From an uncultured Rhizobiaceae bacterium (lineage in GTDB: Bacteria > Pseudomonadota > Alphaproteobacteria > Rhizobiales > Rhizobiaceae): a stretch of 64,000 nt of DNA. The stretch is taken from contig CATOTF010000002.1 of the NCBI GenBank assembly GCA_951813045.1, positions 620,001 to 684,000 on the forward strand, read 5' to 3'. The notes beneath the pieces were generated by a model that did not search any database, was not told where the DNA came from, and saw only the letters and a list, made by a program, of their open reading frames with translations. Positions within the stretch are counted from its first letter, which is position 1. Every line of letters begins with the position of its first letter. Made by a program: the position numbers and the translations under genes. Shown piece after piece: positions 48,231-58,249 of the stretch.

Positions 48231-49084
48231 GATTTGCGTTTGTCGAAGAACACAGGAAACACGTTCCGGTGGATCGGCTTTGCCATATTCTGAATGTTAC
48301 ATCGCGTGGTTATCGTGCCTGGCACAACCGCCCTGTTAGTCAACGGCAGCGCGATGACATGGTGGTTCTGGCGCACATCCGTGAACAGCATCACTTGAGC
48401 CTTGGCAGTTATGGTCGCCCGAGAATGACGCAGGAGTTGAAGGAAGCCGGCCTTGCTATTGGTCACCGCCGTGTTGGCCGTTTGATGCGCGACAACGGCA
48501 TTCGAGTGGTCAGAACACGCAAATACAAAGCTACGACCGATAGCAATCACCGCTTCAACATTGCGCCTAACTTGCTGGGGCGGAACTTCCAAGCGGATAA
48601 ACCCAACCAGAAATGGGCAGGTGACATCAGCTACATCTGGACCCGTGAGGGCTGGCTGTATCTGGCAGTGATGATCGATCTACATTCACGCCGTGTGGTG
48701 GGTTGGGCTGTCAGCAACCGGTTGAAGAAAGACTTGGCATTGCAGGCTCTCAACCGGGCTTTGGCCCTTCGAAACCCACCGCCGGGCTGCATTCATCATA
48801 CGGACCGTGGCAGTCAATACTGCTCTCATGATTATCAAAAACGAATGCGTGAACTGAAGTTTAAAGTGTCCATGAGCCGAAAAGGCAATTGCTGGGACAA
48901 CGCCGTGGTCGAGACGTTCTTCAAAACACTCAAAGCCGAACTCATCTGGCGCGGCACATGGCAAACACGACAGCAAGCAACCGACGCCCTGTTCCAATAC
49001 ATCAACGGCTTTTACAACAGCCGCAGAAGACACTCAGCAATAGGAGGAATGTCGCCCATCAAATTTGAACGAAAAACGAGTTAA
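48227..49084 (+). CDS. IS3-family OrfB (integrase-core transposase)
   Basis: A 285-residue rve-type transposase: an N-terminal helix-turn-helix ([20 protein letters not shown]), and the DDE residues in [25 protein letters not shown] and [16 protein letters not shown] with the downstream Lys/Arg. All three acidic residues are intact. The remnant at 11956-12157 is a diverged relative of this protein. Its last codons overlap, in another frame, the apparent start of the kinase gene. Confidence 0.93.
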   Translation: MRFAFVEEHRKHVPVDRLCHILNVTSRGYRAWHNRPVSQRQRDDMVVLAHIREQHHLSLGSYGRPRMTQELKEAGLAIGHRRVGRLMRDNGIRVVRTRKYKATTDSNHRFNIAPNLLGRNFQADKPNQKWAGDISYIWTREGWLYLAVMIDLHSRRVVGWAVSNRLKKDLALQALNRALALRNPPPGCIHHTDRGSQYCSHDYQKRMRELKFKVSMSRKGNCWDNAVVETFFKTLKAELIWRGTWQTRQQATDALFQYINGFYNSRRRHSAIGGMSPIKFERKTS

Positions 49085-52000
49085 ACGAGAACAGGATGCG
49101 GAATTAATACGGGACAAGTCCAAATCCGTCCGCGAGGCGCGCGTAGTTCACAATGTCGATCTGCGCCTGACAGATCACTATATCAACGGCGATCCATGGC
49201 GCAGGCAATTGGTTGATGAGGAAGGTGTTCGTTCATTCTTGACAGTTCCGTTGATGTCCGCAAACGGCAGTCCTGTAGGGGTCATCGGGATTTATAGAAA
49301 AGAAGTCAGACCCTTTTCGGACGACGAACTCTCACTTGTTGAAAAATTTGCCGCCCAGGCTGTAATCGCTTTAGAAAACACCCGGCAATTCCGCGAAGTA
49401 CAAGAGCGCACCGCCGAGGTGACGGAGGCGCTGGAGTATCAAAAAGCTACGTCCGAAGTGCTTGAGGTTATCTCGCGATCCCCGGATCAGTTGATCACTG
49501 CGCTTGAGGCGATATTAGCCGTCGCTTCGCGTATCTGCCGGTTGCAGGATGCTTTTGTTGCGCTGAAAAATCCCGAAGATGGGAAATTCCACGTGTTTGC
49601 TACCCATGGTGGGACGGACGAGTTCAGAGAATTTATGAGGGCGCATCCATTTGAACCGGGCGACGGTTCCATAACTGCACGAGCGCTGCGAGATGGTCGC
49701 GGCTATTTTATTGAAAATATTCAAGAAGATAAAGGCTATGATCCCACGCTGAGTTCAGCGTTTCGCGACCACGGTTATCGATCAGCACTGGCTGTACCTC
49801 TTTTTCGCGACAAAGACGTGATTGGGGTGATCACATTGGGCAGCAAAGAAACTGCAACCTTTACTGAACAAAACGTCAAACTGATGGAAACCTTCGCCTC
49901 GCAAGCGATCATTGCAATCAACAACGCACGTCTCTTTGACGAGGTACAGCAACGCACCGCCGAGGTGACAGAAGCGTTGGTACGCGAACAGGCCAGCGCT
50001 GAAATCCTGCAGCTCATCAATGAAGCGACCTCGGACCTGCAACCGGTCTTTGATCTGGTAGTCCAGAAATCAGCAGAACTTTGTGGCGCAAACTTCTGTG
50101 TATTGGATCGCTTTGACGGCGAAGAATTCCATTTCTGCGCACAGCACGGCTTCCCTCAGAAGACCTTGAAAGAATTGGTGGCCGACTACCCGGTAAAGTA
50201 TGACGATAGTGAAGGTCATATCACCCCCCGGGTCGTCGCGCAGGGAAAAGTGGTTCACATAAATGACGCGCAGGCCGCAGACTATTTTAATCCTGAATTG
50301 GCCAAGATGGTTGGATTTCGCCGTCTGATGGGTGTGCCGATCAAAGCCGGTGAGGCTGTTTGGGGCGTGATCATTCTGGGCTGGCCTGACACCACTACCC
50401 CCTCCAACGCCAATATCGAACTGGTACAAAGCTTTGCCGCGCAGGCCAGCATCGCCATTGATAATGCTCGCTTACTGCGCGAAACCCAAGAGCGTACGGC
50501 GGAAGTTACAGAGGCATTGGAACAGCAAGAAGCCAGCGCGGAAATCCTCAGCGTTATCAGCCAGTCGGTTGAAGACACGCAGCCGGTATTTGAAAAAATC
50601 CTAGAAAGCTGCAAGGCATTGTTCAAAAGCGAACACCTCGCGGTGATGCTGGTCGATGATCAGGATCAACTGCACATGAACGCTTATCTTGGTCACATGG
50701 AGGAACAAATTGCTGGTGCATTCCCCGTTCCTGTAGAAAAAACCCCAGCTGGTGTCGCAATCCAATCAGGCAAGATCGTGCATTTTAAGAACATTGCCCG
50801 CGATCCTGACGCACCCAAGGGTCTTAAAAGACTCGTAGAAATTCAGGATGTAGATGATTTCTCCGCTGCCTATGCGCCCATGTTCTCCGAAGGAAAGACA
50901 ATCGGAGCAATCGGTGCAGGAAGGTCTGACAGGCCATTTAATGAAAAGGAACTGGCAATCTTTCAGGGCTTCGCCGATCAGGCGGCTATCGCCATCCAAA
51001 ATGCGCGGATGTTCAACGACAAAGAAGCGGCTCTGGTTCGCCAAACAGCCAGCGCCGATATTCTCCGGGTAATCAGCGGCGCTCAAACGAATGTCATGCC
51101 AGTCTTTGAGGCGATCGTGAAATCGGCAGTGCCACTGCTGTCCTGTGACATGGCGTTCGTTTTGATTAGTGATGGAGATACCTATTCTCCCGTTGCGGCG
51201 GCGAGCCCAACTGGCCCCATTGTTGATATGGGGCCAACTCGTGTTCCAATTGACCCGGAACAGAACTACCCTTCACGCGCCATTCATTCCAAGTCGATGC
51301 TCCATCTGCCAGATTGGAGCGTTCTGGAACATCCTCCACACGAACAAATTGTCTACGAACAATTTGGAATTGGCTCCGTCCTCTATCTGCCGCTTTTGCA
51401 CGGAGACGAATACCTGGGAATTCTGGTTTTTGCGCGCACTGAGATAGGCCCATTCAATCAAGATGAAATCGATCTTGGTCAATCTTTTTGCGATCAAGCC
51501 GTGATCGCAATCCAAAACGCGCGGATGTTCAATGAAACGCAGGAGTCGTTGGAGCAGCAGACCGCAACGGCCGAGGTTCTCAAGGTTATCAGCCGCTCTG
51601 CATTCGACCTACAACCTGTGTTCGACACATTGGCAGAAAGCGCGGTTAGACTGTGCGAGGCCGAGAGAGCGGTGATTTTTCGATTCGATGGCGAGTTTCT
51701 TCGGATTGCAGCGACACACAACGTCGGCCCTGAACTCAGAGCGTTCATAGAACAAAACCCGATCGCTCCAGGAAGAAACAGCATCTCTGCGCGTGCTGCT
51801 CTGGAACAGCGAACAGTGCACGTTCCTGATGTTCAGGCGGATCCCGAATATGATTATGCCGTACGAGATTCTGACCCCATCCGAACGCTACTCGCGGTTC
51901 CGATGCTCAAGGGGGATGAGCTGGTGGGCACCATCACGATCTACAAACTAGAAGCAAAACCGTTCACCGAAAAGCAAATCTCGCTCGTTGAGACATTCTC

Positions 52001-54152
52001 CGACCAAGCGGTTATCGCGATTCAAAATACTCGAATGTTCAATGATACGGAAGCAGCACTGGCGCGTCAGACAGCCAGTGCTGATATTCTGCGGGTGATC
52101 AGTGGCTCACCAACAGACGTGACTCCGGTGTTTGAAGCCATTGTTCAAGCCGGGGTGGAATTGGTTTCGTCAGGTTTTGTGACGACATTGATCAAAGACG
52201 GCACTTCGTTTCGGCCGTTGGCTCGGGGCTCAAAGGATGGATTGTCCGATGTAAGTATGAGGGAAAATACCCCAATTGCCCCCAATGAGAACTTTCCATC
52301 GCAAGTAATTTTCTCCAAAGAAGTTATGCACATACCGGACTGGACAATTATTGACCTGCCTCCTTTCGAACAGGAAATGCATGAACAATTCGACATTATG
52401 TCGTCCATTTATTTACCCCTTATTCGAGGAGAAGACTGTCTAGGAGTGCTGGCTTTCATTCGCAACGAGAAGAAAGCTTTCACCAAAAAGGAAATTGATA
52501 TTGCACAATCCTTTTGTGATCAGGCCGTTATTGCGATTGAAAATGTGCGTCTGTTCCAGGAAGCCCAAGACGCCCGTGCAGCTGCGGAGACTGCCAACGA
52601 GGCAAAAAGCTCGTTTCTTGCGACCATGAGCCACGAAATCCGCACGCCCATGAATGCCGTCATCGGAATGAGCGGTTTGCTGATGGACACGTCTCTCGAT
52701 ACTGAACAACAGGATTACGCCAACACAATCCATGACAGCGGGGATGCTCTGCTGGGCATCATCAACGACATTTTGGATTTCTCTAAAATCGAAGCCGGGC
52801 AGATGGATTTGGAACTCCGCCCCGTCGACCTGCGTGATTGTGTCGAATCTGCACTGGATCTGGTCAGTTCCCGGGCTGCTGAGAAAAACCTCGACATTGC
52901 CTATATCCTGGAGGACGAGGTGCCTCTTGCCATCAGCACTGACCTCACACGCTTGCGTCAGATTCTCCTCAATCTCCTGTCGAATGCCATCAAATTCACC
53001 CAAACCGGTGAAGTTGTGCTGACGGTGTCGGCCAAGGCAATCAAGGGAGATCAGGTGGAACTGGCGTTTGAGGTGCGCGACACAGGTATCGGACTGACGG
53101 CTAAGGGTATGAAACGGCTATTCCAGTCTTTCAGTCAGGCGGATTCTTCGACCACCCGTAAATACGGTGGGACAGGCCTCGGCCTTGCTATCTCAAAGCG
53201 ACTGGCTGAATTGATGGGCGGCACTATGTGGGCTGTCAGCGATGGCACAGGCAAAGGATCAACTTTCCACTTCACTCTGCGTGCGGAGAAATCTGAGCTG
53301 CCTGAGACGCAGGCCCGCAATCTTATTGGAATGCAGGCAGAACTTGAGGGAAAAAGCCTGTTGGTGGTGGACGACAATGAAACCAATCGACACATATTGG
53401 CGCTACAAACGAGTAAGTGGGGCTCCAAAACGCACGCTACTGGTTCACCTCTGGAAGCTTTGGAATGGCTAAAAGCTGGAGAGCGGTTCGACCTAGCCAT
53501 CCTGGACATGCATATGCCCGAAATGGACGGGGTGGAATTGGCCCGCGAAATTCAAAAAAGGGGTGTGGCTTTACCAATGGTTCTGTTCAGCTCACTGGGT
53601 ATGAGGGATTCCGAAGTTCAGACGGGACTGTTCGAAGCTTTCTTGGCAAAACCGCTGCGGCAATCACAATTGTTCGACACGCTGGCAACTCTCTTTGAAC
53701 CGGATAAAAAGCATGACGTTATTGATAAGGCACCGGCCAAGCCCAAAATGGACCCCGAACTGGCCAGCCGACATCCGTTGCGAATTCTGTTGGCCGAAGA
53801 TAATTTGGTCAATCAGAAACTCGCGCTGCGTTTACTAGGTCAGATGGGCTATGACGCCGACGTTGCCAACAATGGGTTGGAAGCGGTTGAATGTGTCGGG
53901 AACCAAATTTACGATGTGGTGTTGATGGACGTTCAGATGCCCGAATTGGATGGCCTTGATGCAACTCGTCGTATCGTCAAAAAGCATAAAGAAAATGATC
54001 GCCCCAAAATCGTTGCCATGACTGCGAACGCGATGCAGGGTGATCGCGAAATGTGCCTTGATGCGGGAATGGATGATTATATCACCAAGCCGATCAGAGT
54101 TGATCGACTGATCGAGGCAATTATGAATATCCCTCAACGGGAGAGGAAATAA
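49065..54152 (+). CDS. Multi-GAF hybrid sensor histidine kinase with two receiver domains; N-terminus replaced by IS sequence
   Basis: A 1695-residue frame. Seven GAF domains (first truncated; others about residues 145-290, 320-470, 500-645, 675-820, 845-990, 1015-1160) are joined by repeated linkers of the type [10 protein letters not shown] and [11 protein letters not shown]. Then HisKA with His1190 ([10 protein letters not shown]), HATPase with N1307 and GGTGLGLAI, receiver 1 (VVDDNE, Asp1481) and receiver 2 (LAEDNLVNQ, Asp1622). No membrane segment is seen, so it is cytoplasmic. The first 20 residues come from the IS3 end with a TTG as the only early start; the native N-terminus seems lost. 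An Hpt gene and a receiver-cyclase gene follow directly. Confidence 0.88.
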   Translation: MNEKRVKREQDAELIRDKSKSVREARVVHNVDLRLTDHYINGDPWRRQLVDEEGVRSFLTVPLMSANGSPVGVIGIYRKEVRPFSDDELSLVEKFAAQAVIALENTRQFREVQERTAEVTEALEYQKATSEVLEVISRSPDQLITALEAILAVASRICRLQDAFVALKNPEDGKFHVFATHGGTDEFREFMRAHPFEPGDGSITARALRDGRGYFIENIQEDKGYDPTLSSAFRDHGYRSALAVPLFRDKDVIGVITLGSKETATFTEQNVKLMETFASQAIIAINNARLFDEVQQRTAEVTEALVREQASAEILQLINEATSDLQPVFDLVVQKSAELCGANFCVLDRFDGEEFHFCAQHGFPQKTLKELVADYPVKYDDSEGHITPRVVAQGKVVHINDAQAADYFNPELAKMVGFRRLMGVPIKAGEAVWGVIILGWPDTTTPSNANIELVQSFAAQASIAIDNARLLRETQERTAEVTEALEQQEASAEILSVISQSVEDTQPVFEKILESCKALFKSEHLAVMLVDDQDQLHMNAYLGHMEEQIAGAFPVPVEKTPAGVAIQSGKIVHFKNIARDPDAPKGLKRLVEIQDVDDFSAAYAPMFSEGKTIGAIGAGRSDRPFNEKELAIFQGFADQAAIAIQNARMFNDKEAALVRQTASADILRVISGAQTNVMPVFEAIVKSAVPLLSCDMAFVLISDGDTYSPVAAASPTGPIVDMGPTRVPIDPEQNYPSRAIHSKSMLHLPDWSVLEHPPHEQIVYEQFGIGSVLYLPLLHGDEYLGILVFARTEIGPFNQDEIDLGQSFCDQAVIAIQNARMFNETQESLEQQTATAEVLKVISRSAFDLQPVFDTLAESAVRLCEAERAVIFRFDGEFLRIAATHNVGPELRAFIEQNPIAPGRNSISARAALEQRTVHVPDVQADPEYDYAVRDSDPIRTLLAVPMLKGDELVGTITIYKLEAKPFTEKQISLVETFSDQAVIAIQNTRMFNDTEAALARQTASADILRVISGSPTDVTPVFEAIVQAGVELVSSGFVTTLIKDGTSFRPLARGSKDGLSDVSMRENTPIAPNENFPSQVIFSKEVMHIPDWTIIDLPPFEQEMHEQFDIMSSIYLPLIRGEDCLGVLAFIRNEKKAFTKKEIDIAQSFCDQAVIAIENVRLFQEAQDARAAAETANEAKSSFLATMSHEIRTPMNAVIGMSGLLMDTSLDTEQQDYANTIHDSGDALLGIINDILDFSKIEAGQMDLELRPVDLRDCVESALDLVSSRAAEKNLDIAYILEDEVPLAISTDLTRLRQILLNLLSNAIKFTQTGEVVLTVSAKAIKGDQVELAFEVRDTGIGLTAKGMKRLFQSFSQADSSTTRKYGGTGLGLAISKRLAELMGGTMWAVSDGTGKGSTFHFTLRAEKSELPETQARNLIGMQAELEGKSLLVVDDNETNRHILALQTSKWGSKTHATGSPLEALEWLKAGERFDLAILDMHMPEMDGVELAREIQKRGVALPMVLFSSLGMRDSEVQTGLFEAFLAKPLRQSQLFDTLATLFEPDKKHDVIDKAPAKPKMDPELASRHPLRILLAEDNLVNQKLALRLLGQMGYDADVANNGLEAVECVGNQIYDVVLMDVQMPELDGLDATRRIVKKHKENDRPKIVAMTANAMQGDREMCLDAGMDDYITKPIRVDRLIEAIMNIPQRERK

Positions 54153-54153
54153 T

Positions 54154-54501
54154 ATGGTCGAAGGTTCGATTGACCTTTCGGTTTTTAATGAGCTTCAGGA
54201 CGCGACCGGGTCTAACTTCATCAAGGAATTGGTTGAAACGTTTATGGAAGAAGCACCAGGCATCTTGGCTGAACTCAAGAGTGCCACAACCACAGGCGAT
54301 CTGGACCAGTTTCGCCGCGCCGCGCATTCCATAAAGTCGAATGCAAACGTTTTTGGCGCTCATGAGCTGGCAGAACTTGCTCGCCAAATGGAATTATCAG
54401 GATTGGGATCTGATCAAGATGCAACCAACAAGGAAATAGCAGCTCTGGATGCGTCTTATGAACGCTCGGCAGTTGATCTGAAAGATTTAATTGATGGCTG
54501 A
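54154..54501 (+). CDS. Hpt-domain phosphotransfer protein
   Basis: A 115-residue four-helix-bundle protein with the phosphorylatable His58 in RRAAHSIKSNANVFGAHEL. It would carry phosphate from the hybrid kinase receiver to the receiver-cyclase encoded next. GAGAGGAAAT precedes the ATG, one base after the kinase stop, and its own end overlaps the cyclase start by eight bases, so all three are translated from one mRNA. Confidence 0.92.
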   Translation: MVEGSIDLSVFNELQDATGSNFIKELVETFMEEAPGILAELKSATTTGDLDQFRRAAHSIKSNANVFGAHELAELARQMELSGLGSDQDATNKEIAALDASYERSAVDLKDLIDG

Positions 54502-55528
54502 AACGCCTGCTCGCCTATTGATAGTTGATGACACTAAAGTTAATCGAATGCTGCTCACGCGCAATGTCGAAATGCTGGGTTATCACGCGTCTGTTGCGGA
54601 AAATGGTAACGTCGCGATGGAACGGCTGCACGAAGAACCGTTTGACCTTTTGCTGCTCGACATCGAAATGCCGGAAATGGATGGGTTCGAAGTGCTGGAA
54701 GCGATCAAACTCATTCCCGCACTGCGGGATTTACCTGTGATCGTGACATCATCTGTAGAGGGCATCGACAACATTGTGCGGTGTATCGAACTCGGCGCTG
54801 ACGACTATTTGCCGAAGCCGGTGAACCAGGTTCTGTTAAAAGCGAGATTGTCTTCCAGCCTTGAGAAAAAACGACTCCGTGACGAACAGAAGATGCTGCT
54901 TCGGCGTTTTGCCACCAGCGAAGTTGTTGAAGACTTGCAGGAATCTGGCTTTGCTTTGGGAGGAAGGCGGGTTCATGTCTCGGTGCTGTTCTGCGATATC
55001 CGCGGCTTTACTCCCCTTTCAGAAAGCCAGCCCCCTGAAGAAACCATCGAGTTGCTCAACGCCTATTATTCCCTGATGTTTGAGGCAATTGATAGCCATG
55101 GGGGCATCGTCACCATGATGATTGGGGACGGCCTTATGGTGTTGTTCGGCGCACCTCAACCACTGGACGACTCCGCTGGAAATGCCGTCGCCGCAGCGCG
55201 TGACATGCTCGATCTCATGGAGGAATTCAATGTTGGCAGAGTGGTGATTGACAAACCAGAAATCAAGATTGGTATTGGTATTGCCACGGGTGAGGTAATC
55301 GCCGGATATGCAGGTACACAGGACCGCGCGACCTACACCTGCATAGGCGACAAAGTGAACCTCGCCGCCCGTTTGGAAGCGCACACAAAGGTTGCCAATT
55401 GTTCAATTTTAATCGATGACGCCACAAGAGATGCATTGGCCGATCAAAAGAACGCGGAAGCCATCGGCGACGTACTGTTGAAAGGTATTTCCGAACCCGT
55501 TGCAGCGTTTTCAGTTCAGCAGGATTGA
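54494..55528 (+). CDS. Response regulator with class III adenylate/guanylate cyclase output
   Basis: A 344-residue protein. Receiver domain residues 7-125: VDDTKVN acidic pair, phosphoacceptor Asp56 (LLLLDIEMPEMDG), and KP in YLPKPVN. A short helix links to a class III cyclase domain (about 150-340) with both metal aspartates, Asp168 in LFCDIRGFT and Asp212 in MIGDGLMVLFG, and the transition-state Asn/Arg in GDKVNLAARLE. All catalytic residues look intact, so phosphorylation probably gates synthesis of cAMP (or cGMP; base specificity is not certain). An unused TTG precedes the ATG. Confidence 0.92.
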   Translation: MAETPARLLIVDDTKVNRMLLTRNVEMLGYHASVAENGNVAMERLHEEPFDLLLLDIEMPEMDGFEVLEAIKLIPALRDLPVIVTSSVEGIDNIVRCIELGADDYLPKPVNQVLLKARLSSSLEKKRLRDEQKMLLRRFATSEVVEDLQESGFALGGRRVHVSVLFCDIRGFTPLSESQPPEETIELLNAYYSLMFEAIDSHGGIVTMMIGDGLMVLFGAPQPLDDSAGNAVAAARDMLDLMEEFNVGRVVIDKPEIKIGIGIATGEVIAGYAGTQDRATYTCIGDKVNLAARLEAHTKVANCSILIDDATRDALADQKNAEAIGDVLLKGISEPVAAFSVQQD

Positions 55529-55792
55529 GCACGATCAATTGTTCCGCACACCAAACATTCAACGATGCTTTTCATGGAAGATTTGCTGGCTTTTTTGCCC
55601 CAAGGGCAACTGTGGTTAAAGTTGGCCAATGAACCAACGCTGACCCGCGATCACTCTGCATAAGGTGCTGACGTCGTCGAAATCTGAATGGCCGCTTCGA
55701 CGATTTGATTTGGCGGCCAGCAATGACTTTCGAAAGGCAGCTCTGTGCCGTTAATACTTAATAGCCTAAGCTTTTCGATGTAACCTTCTGCC

Positions 55793-56809
55793 CTAACTCA
55801 CCCGGCTCACACAAAAGTCCACCACGTCCAACAACGCATTTTTGTGTTCGCTTGGGGGAAGGGGAGCCAAGGCATCGCGGGCGATTTCCCCGTAATGGCG
55901 GGCACGCGCCACGGTGTCGGCAATTGCAGTATGTTTCGTGAGCAGTGTCATCGCTTCTGCGAGTGCATCGGCGTCGGCGGCGTCGCTTTCCATGGCTGTG
56001 CGCCAGAACTCCCGCTCTCCATCACTGCCGCGCCGATAGGCGAGCAGGACGGGCATGGTGATCTTGCCTTCGTGGAAATCATCGCCGACGTTCTTGCCCA
56101 AATCTGCTTTTGAACCACCGTAATCTAACGCATCATCAACAAGCTGGAATGCAAGGCCCAGATTCATGCCGTAGGAACGGAACGCGTCGCGCACGGGTTT
56201 GTCGGAGCCTGCGAGAATGGGTCCAACTTCACTGGCGGCTGAGAATAGGGCTGCGGTCTTGCCTCGGATAACGGCGAGATAATCGTCCTCCGTCGTTTCC
56301 ATGCTTTGCGCTGCAGCAAGTTGCATGACTTCGCCTTCGGCAATGATCATGGACGCGGTGGAAAGCACATCGAGCGCCTCCATGGAACCGGCATCCACCA
56401 TCATGCGAAACGCCTGACCCAAAAGGAAATCGCCAACCAAAACACTCGCCTGATTGCCCCAGACCATGCGTGCGGCCTGTTTGCCGCGCCGCATGTCGCT
56501 TTCGTCAACAACATCATCATGAAGCAAAGTTGCAGTATGCATAAATTCAACACTTGCAGCCAATGTGATGTGGTGGTCGCCCGTGTAACCGCACAACTGG
56601 GCGGCGGAAAGTGTCAGCATCGGGCGCAGGCGTTTGCCACCTGAATCAATCAGATGGTTCGCAACCTCCGGTATCATCTCGACGTCGGAACCGGTTTTTG
56701 ACAGAATTAGCTGATTGACGCGCGCCATATCTGCGGACGTGAGATTAACCAGCGGCTTCACGCTCGCTTTTGGCTGTTTGCCTTCATCAATGGCGACAAC
56801 GACACCCAT
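55793..56809 (-). CDS. ispB: Polyprenyl diphosphate synthase (octaprenyl/decaprenyl type)
   Basis: A 338-residue trans-prenyltransferase making the ubiquinone side chain precursor. The first Asp-rich motif is LLHDDVVDESDMRRG near residue 95 and the second is QLVDDALDYGG near residue 222; GGKRLRPML binds the allylic substrate. Start at MGVVVAIDEGKQ has GGAAT upstream; the frame is open 21 codons more. In related genomes this gene lies next to the TPR-ispE group; here the IS3/kinase block stands between them, suggesting that block was inserted or rearranged. Confidence 0.92.
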   Translation of the reverse strand: MGVVVAIDEGKQPKASVKPLVNLTSADMARVNQLILSKTGSDVEMIPEVANHLIDSGGKRLRPMLTLSAAQLCGYTGDHHITLAASVEFMHTATLLHDDVVDESDMRRGKQAARMVWGNQASVLVGDFLLGQAFRMMVDAGSMEALDVLSTASMIIAEGEVMQLAAAQSMETTEDDYLAVIRGKTAALFSAASEVGPILAGSDKPVRDAFRSYGMNLGLAFQLVDDALDYGGSKADLGKNVGDDFHEGKITMPVLLAYRRGSDGEREFWRTAMESDAADADALAEAMTLLTKHTAIADTVARARHYGEIARDALAPLPPSEHKNALLDVVDFCVSRVS

Positions 56810-56918
56810 ATTTATTCCGTCCAATCGGTTTGTATGCTGGCGTTGGTGGTAAATTGTCTTGCAATCCACCACAAGGTTACATCGCGACCCAGTGGCATCA
56901 GGTCACATCTTTGTAAAT

Positions 56919-57470
56919 TCATCCTGACGTTATCATGCGTTTTAATGTTTCATCACGATCTACGTAGTGATGTTTCAGCGCGCCACCGGCATGGGCGGCA
57001 ATAACCGCCAGCAATCCGTAAGACGCATAGATGTGGAAATCGATCGCGATATCCCGCACCGTATCGGAAACTGTGAAAAGTGCGGGCAGGGTCATGACAA
57101 GGAATATATCAACACCGTCCCCCTTGGACGTGGTGAAGATATAACCGCTAATCGGAATGGTGATTACCGATGCCAATAAAATCCAATGGGCAATCTTTGA
57201 GGCGATCTTTTCATGGGACGCATGGCCTTCTAGAGCCTTTGGATGGGGTGTGATCGAACGCCATATCAGTAGCGCGACCCCCAATAGAAATACAATGATT
57301 CCAAAAGCTTTGTGTAACAGGGGTGCCCAGTAATACCAGGTGCTGTAGTAGCCTAAGTCTATCATCCACCAGCCAACTATGATGAGGCCGATCATGTGAA
57401 TGGCGATAAGCCAGTGCAGGAATTTGGTGATAAGTCCAAACTGCGTGCTGGAGTTGCGCAACGCCATCAT
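56919..57470 (-). CDS. Cytochrome b561-type membrane protein
   Basis: A 183-residue protein with four hydrophobic helices and family histidines: FLHWLIAIHMIGLIIVGWWM in helix 1, LLHKAFGI in helix 2, HEKIASKIAHWIL in helix 3, and DFHIYASYGLLAVIAAHAGG in helix 4. This is the CybB/b561 family, two haems b carrying electrons to or from quinones. It follows yceI with a 67-base spacer holding a strong hairpin; the pair is common in alphaproteobacteria. The ATG may be this or the next codon. Confidence 0.88.
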   Translation of the reverse strand: MMALRNSSTQFGLITKFLHWLIAIHMIGLIIVGWWMIDLGYYSTWYYWAPLLHKAFGIIVFLLGVALLIWRSITPHPKALEGHASHEKIASKIAHWILLASVITIPISGYIFTTSKGDGVDIFLVMTLPALFTVSDTVRDIAIDFHIYASYGLLAVIAAHAGGALKHHYVDRDETLKRMITSG

Positions 57471-57488
57471 TGAATACTCTGTAATTCT

Positions 57489-57522
57489 GGCACCCGGATC
57501 GCCAAGAGACAATCCGGGCGCC
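57489..57522 (-). promoter_or_regulatory. Intercistronic hairpin between yceI and the cytochrome b gene
   Basis: In the minus-strand transcript GGCGCCCGGAT pairs with ATCCGGGTGCC (11 bp with one G-U pair) around a 12-base loop. No T-run follows, so it is probably a processing or stability element rather than a terminator. Confidence 0.5.
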
Positions 57523-57537
57523 AATTATTCGTTAGGA

Positions 57538-58125
57538 TTACTTATCTTTAATCGCTTCGATCATCAAGGAAACTTCAACCTGTTCAGCTTTTGGGCCGAG
57601 GTTGAAATCCATGCCAAAATCTTTGCGGGTCAAAACATACTTACCTTCAAAGCCCGCGCGGTATCCACCCCATGGGTCTTTGCCTTCACCAATTTTACTG
57701 ATTGGGAACTCAATATCTTTCGTGACACCGAGCAATGTAAGCTTGCCTTTCAATGTGCCGCCATTTGCGTCGCCGTCGTAGCCGGTGCTTTCGAAAGTAG
57801 CGACGGCGTTAGAATCTGTATTGAAAAAGTCTTTGCTGCGCAGATGCTTGTCGCGGTCTGCATGGTTAGTGTCGAGGCTTGATGTGTCGATGTTCACCAC
57901 AACCTTTTGAGCCGCTGCACCAGCTGCAGGGTCATAATTCAATGTGCCGCTGATTTTGGAGAACCGGCCTGTAAGCCACGAATAACCAAGGTGTTTGGTG
58001 CGAAACTCGACAAATGAGTGGCCGGGATCAATTGTATAGCTGGCTGCATTGGCGGCTGATGCCATTCCCAGAGCGGCTGTTAGGGCTAAGCCTGCTGCTA
58101 TTTTAGAAATTTTTGTGTTGAACAT
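57538..58125 (-). CDS. YceI-family periplasmic polyisoprenoid-binding protein
   Basis: A 195-residue lipocalin-like protein with a signal peptide (KIAAGLALTAALGMASAANA). Mature landmarks are YTIDPGHSFVEFRTKHLGYS, then TGRFSKISGTLNYDP, TSSLDTNHADRDKHLRSKDF and the C-terminal GPKAEQVEVSLMIEA. YceI proteins bind polyprenyl lipids such as ubiquinone precursors; the polyprenyl synthase gene is two genes away. It is divergent from a LysR-type regulator with symmetrical sites between. Confidence 0.92.
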   Translation of the reverse strand: MFNTKISKIAAGLALTAALGMASAANAASYTIDPGHSFVEFRTKHLGYSWLTGRFSKISGTLNYDPAAGAAAQKVVVNIDTSSLDTNHADRDKHLRSKDFFNTDSNAVATFESTGYDGDANGGTLKGKLTLLGVTKDIEFPISKIGEGKDPWGGYRAGFEGKYVLTRKDFGMDFNLGPKAEQVEVSLMIEAIKDK

Positions 58126-58181
58126 TATTTATATCCTATACTGTACGTTGGAACTTCAGCTCCCGGTAAACGATAAATGCG

Positions 58182-58232
58182 GCAAAATTGCTTTTATATA
58201 GCGAATTTTGCATAGTGAAAATGCAATTTTGC
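58182..58232. promoter_or_regulatory. Repeated GCAAAATT sites between yceI and lysR
   Basis: GCAAAATTGC (58182-58191) and its reverse complement GCAATTTTGC (58223-58232) flank a third related sequence, GAATTTTGC. LysR-type regulators bind such spaced symmetrical sites and control both themselves and the divergent gene, so this is a candidate operator for the adjacent regulator. Assignment by position and symmetry only. Confidence 0.5.
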
Positions 58233-58249
58233 AGCTCTTGGTGCTATTT

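Larger units (their letters stand above)
47891..49123 (+). mobile_element. Intact IS3-family insertion sequence (1233 bp)
   Basis: Imperfect terminal inverted repeats are TTGGACTTGTCACGG at the left and, reading inward from the right, TTGGACTTGTCCCGT, with further matches beyond (TTA-TTCCG--TCC). The element is flanked by the direct repeat ATC (47888-47890 and 49124-49126), a 3-bp target duplication as expected for IS3. It holds orfA and orfB with full catalytic residues. Its right end supplies the first 20 codons of the kinase reading frame. Confidence 0.9.

Noticed and set aside
52440-53003. Open frame of 187 codons antisense to the kinase HisKA/ATPase region
   Set aside because: Complement of conserved kinase sequence with no independent signal for a gene.
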